From: Typha latifolia
Lineage: Eukaryota; Streptophyta; Magnoliopsida; Poales; Typhaceae
NCBI GenBank assembly: GCA_019914945.1
Contig: CM034101.1
Location: forward strand, 3,173,188 to 3,237,187
DNA length: 64,000 bases
Reading direction: 5' to 3'
Below are positions 61,122 to 64,000 of the stretch, in pieces (position 1 is the stretch's first letter; each line of letters opens with the position of its first letter). A program made the position numbers and the translations under genes. The notes below the pieces were generated by a model that was not told the DNA's origin, did not search any database, and saw nothing but the letters and a program-made list of their open reading frames with translations.

Positions 61122-61256
61122 ATGACGAGCGACGAGGCGAAGCACGCGGTCGAGGTCGAGGCAGGCGAATTCGCTTCTCCGGAGGAGAAGAAGGTGGAGG
61201 AGGCGCAGGAGGAGGTCTCTGTGGAGCTACCAGCTCCATCCGGGTGGAAGAAGAAG
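61122..61256 (+). CDS. first exon of an MBD10/11-like methyl-CpG-binding-domain protein (partial)
   Basis: The exon encodes 45 residues beginning MTSDEAKHAVEVEAGEF, rich in Glu and Lys, and ending VSVELPAPSGWKKK at a GT donor (61257). The final motif matches the start of the MBD fold in Arabidopsis MBD10 and MBD11 (SIELPAP.SWKK). The rest of the domain should follow in the next exon, but I found no matching exon up to the window end, so the intron is at least 2.7 kb. MBD10/11 are nuclear chromatin proteins; they lack clear 5-methylcytosine binding, and MBD10 has been tied to rRNA gene silencing. The call rests on about 14 residues plus the exon boundary position. Confidence 0.65.
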
Positions 61257-64000
61257 GTTTAATCTCAATTTTCTTTCGTGTTTTCTTCTTCTTAGTCTTC
61301 AATTCCGTTTTTCTTATCAAACTTTCTTGATTAATTCGTGCCTTCTTGCGTCTCGACCGAGATCTTGGTTCGTTTGGCTGTGTCTGGGATTCTTCCTGTG
61401 CTTGCTAGGGTTTCAGAGCGTGCTTTCTTGGCTTGGTAATTTTTTGTGGTTCAGCTGGTTTGTGGAGGTGCATGGGTGTGGTTTATCGTTATCGAGTGGT
61501 TTCCTATTCCGGCTTTGGTAGATTTGGGTTGAAATTGTATGTTATGGTGGTAGTTTCCTCGGCTGAGACTCGTAAGTTGTAAGCTTTAGGGTTTGGGTTA
61601 ATATGCTGAGAGGTTGGGATTTAAAATTTCTATAATGATTGTTTGGTTGTTATCTACTGGAATTATGGGCTTTGCATATAAATTTCGAGGGTTTGTCGCT
61701 AGTAAAGTAACGAAAGGTTTAATTATGTTCCTGTTATGTTTGCATGTCCTGTGCAGAGATCTTTTCCTTTCTGTTGATAAAATTTATGTACACTAGCGAC
61801 TGTGATATCTGATTACAGATAGAAAGTTATGGAATCAAGAGTTAGCTATTAATTAATAGTGCAGATTAACCTTAAATTTGAGATTTGTGGTGCCATATGT
61901 TCATTGGATTTTGCTATAATATTGTAATGATGCAACTCTGCAATGCCAATAGAAAGCAATGCACAATATTTTCAGGACTACCATTTCCTACGATATGTAC
62001 AAAGGTTTGGGGCTAATGTTGGAAACATCTGAGCCCAGCTTAGTCATGCCTAGAACATGATTATGAAGAACAAGTTTGGTCAGACACTATAGATCAACAA
62101 ATTAAGGATAAAATGAAGGTAGGTATATAGATTAGTTCAATATGGTTCAAGTCTATCAAGCCACATGGTACTTCAGCCTGCTATAAGGTAATAAGGCACA
62201 AATTATATATATGAGATTTAGGGTGTAGAGTTTATGTGTGTATTGAGTTGCAGGCTGGAAATTTTTTTTGTCTTTTCCATATTTATCATTTATGTGCCTA
62301 CTACCAATAGCCATTGTGATCCACCATCACTCGCTCTTTGTACACTAAACCACTGCCATGTATTTCTCTCACTTACGTGGCTACCACCATGAGAAATCCC
62401 TTCTTGCCCCTCTTTTCCTCTTAATTTCTACTTTGTCGTATTAGCCTTTTTGGCGGATCTACTATATCTGTATATATTTTGGCCCTAACATGCCTGGTAA
62501 CATTGCTGGCATCAAGTTATTGCACAACCTTTAAGATAATGGTGGATCAATGGAGCTTATATACTAATATGAAGCCAAGGATTATTGGATTTACTGGTGC
62601 AAGAGTAGAATGGGCATTTTGACTTAAAGGATGATGGTAGGTAGATGATCACATGTGCTAACTCATTACTCAAAGCTGACTACCCTGCTTAATTGAAGAC
62701 TGTTATCCTTGCCCACCAACAACTATCCACCTTACTTATACTATATGTATCCATTTCACCTTGCCAATTTTGTTGACTCTGGCATGCAGGATTTGTGGAG
62801 TTAAGATTTACGTGTGCCGTAAATAATATCCAGTGGTCTCCAAGTTTAAGGTTGTGAAATGGTCAGCAACTTGTAGTATATTTCAGACTTAAGGTTAGGT
62901 AAAACTTGAGATCTGGCTTGATTCACACTATAAGAAGGTAAATGGAAGTTTTACAGGATAATGTCAGGTATGACCCTCTTAAAAGGAAGTGCCTAGTTTG
63001 TTGACATCAGCGTGGAGTGTCCAGATATCTCTATCCTATTATGCATGAGTCACTATAGATGACCATGGGATGCTATTGTTCAAAATTTGGCTTATGTCTC
63101 CATAATTCTTCATTTGTCGTTACTAAGCAAATATTTTCTAGATGTTATATAGAGAATTAATTATGGATATAACATCTTAAAAAAAATTGACACATCAAGG
63201 AGTGCCCTGACTTTCATTAACTGCCCCGGATCTGGCGTATCGTACGGATTTGCCTTTTATTTTGATTCCTATAGGTTGGATTAAAAGAAAAAGAAAAGGA
63301 AGTTTTGAATGTTGAAAACATCCAGGCTCCTAACCAGTTGAAAGGAGCCACTCATCCAAAATGTGCAGCTAACCATTATTGTGGTTATGGATGTTTATGT
63401 CATGGAGCCACCAGATGGAGCACAGCAAAGAAATTATTTCAAACTTCTCTATAACTTAATTTTAAGATTTTGTATTACGTTTATGTTTGTCATACTTGGT
63501 AGTCTTTAGTATGCCTTACATATTGGTTGTTACTGAGCCACAACACCATTTCATCATTCCTTCATAATTGCAGTTTTATAGAAAGTAATACGATCTTACT
63601 ATTTTAAGAGTAATGGGCTCAATGTTAAAAAGGATAAAAGATCATGTATGCACAGTAATGTAAGTTGTAGATAAGAAGAATATTAATATATTGCTAAGAA
63701 TCTATCTTACACACTTATCTATCTAGGTATGAAAATTTTATATTTTGTTTCTTTTAACTAAGCTAGAATAATGAGAATATATATTTAGAATCTAAGATAA
63801 ATGTGCTGATTGCTGATCACCTTTCTGGAAAGGCTCTTTAATCATATTTCGAGATAGTCCTTTTTCTAACACAGTCTCACTTAATCTATATCTTATTTAT
63901 AGACTTTAATTTTGGAAAGCAACTATAACTGTCAATTAGTTGTAACTATTTTGCTTGTTCCATCCTGTTTATCTTAAGTTCTCTTATGTTCTATGACAAT
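61257..64000. other. intron 1 of the MBD-like gene (incomplete)
   Basis: T-rich sequence with scattered stops in all frames and no second MBD exon recognised. No other gene is supported. The near end (61257-61560) is T/G-rich, as expected for a plant first intron. Confidence 0.45.

Noticed and set aside
1..64000. CRISPR arrays, operons, phage or other prokaryotic systems
   Set aside because: The window is plant nuclear DNA; the short tandem repeats lack the repeat-spacer pattern and no prokaryotic genes are present.

Overview
This is 64 kb of nuclear DNA from a flowering plant, most likely a monocot. The genes have GT-AG introns, the coding exons of several genes are very GC-rich against AT-rich surroundings, one gene is a YABBY factor (a seed-plant family), and GA/CT microsatellites are common in leaders. 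A pineapple-like or other non-grass monocot would fit, but the species is a guess. I see no bacterial, phage, CRISPR or organellar DNA.

Layout, left to right. (1) 1911-8730 (+): an 11-exon gene for the tail-anchored TPR protein OEP61/TPR7. (2) 9554-10250: four CACGTG boxes and a TATA box ahead of short ORFs of unclear coding status. (3) 10406-10477: a tRNA-Cys(GCA). (4) 11381-11918 (+): a two-exon gene for a 79-residue membrane protein. (5) 15979-16494 (+): a single-exon gene of an uncharacterised plant family. (6) 22618-25125 (+): a two-exon fasciclin-like arabinogalactan protein of the FLA15-18 clade, behind a duplicated upstream block. (7) 26325-28695 (+): a broken NUP1/NUP136-like nucleoporin gene. 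(8) 34284-30534 (-): a six-exon YABBY2-clade transcription factor. (9) 37502-40249 (+): a three-exon MAM33/p32 mitochondrial protein. (10) 40250-48780: a large AT-rich gap with simple repeats and one MITE-like inverted repeat. (11) 49266-53433 (+): a four-exon NT-C2 (EEIG1/EHBP1-type) protein. (12) 58518-54817 (-): a nine-exon cytosolic 5'-nucleotidase III-like HAD phosphatase, convergent with (11). (13) 59030-60170 (-): a decayed L1-type LINE fragment. (14) 61122 onward (+): the first exon of an MBD10/11-like methyl-CpG-binding-domain gene that runs off the window.

The genes do not form a pathway; this is an ordinary gene-bearing plant region. All exon models come from reading splice sites and frames by hand, and the joined frames stay open and agree with remembered family sequences. 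The most interesting items are the quadruple G-box promoter without a clear gene, the truncated NUP1-like locus that keeps a TATA box, several local tandem duplications, a hairpin element with a dispersed relative, a NAGNAG acceptor plus possible PP1-docking motif in the small membrane protein, and possible conserved microsynteny with Arabidopsis chromosome 3. I found no convincing new multi-gene system.
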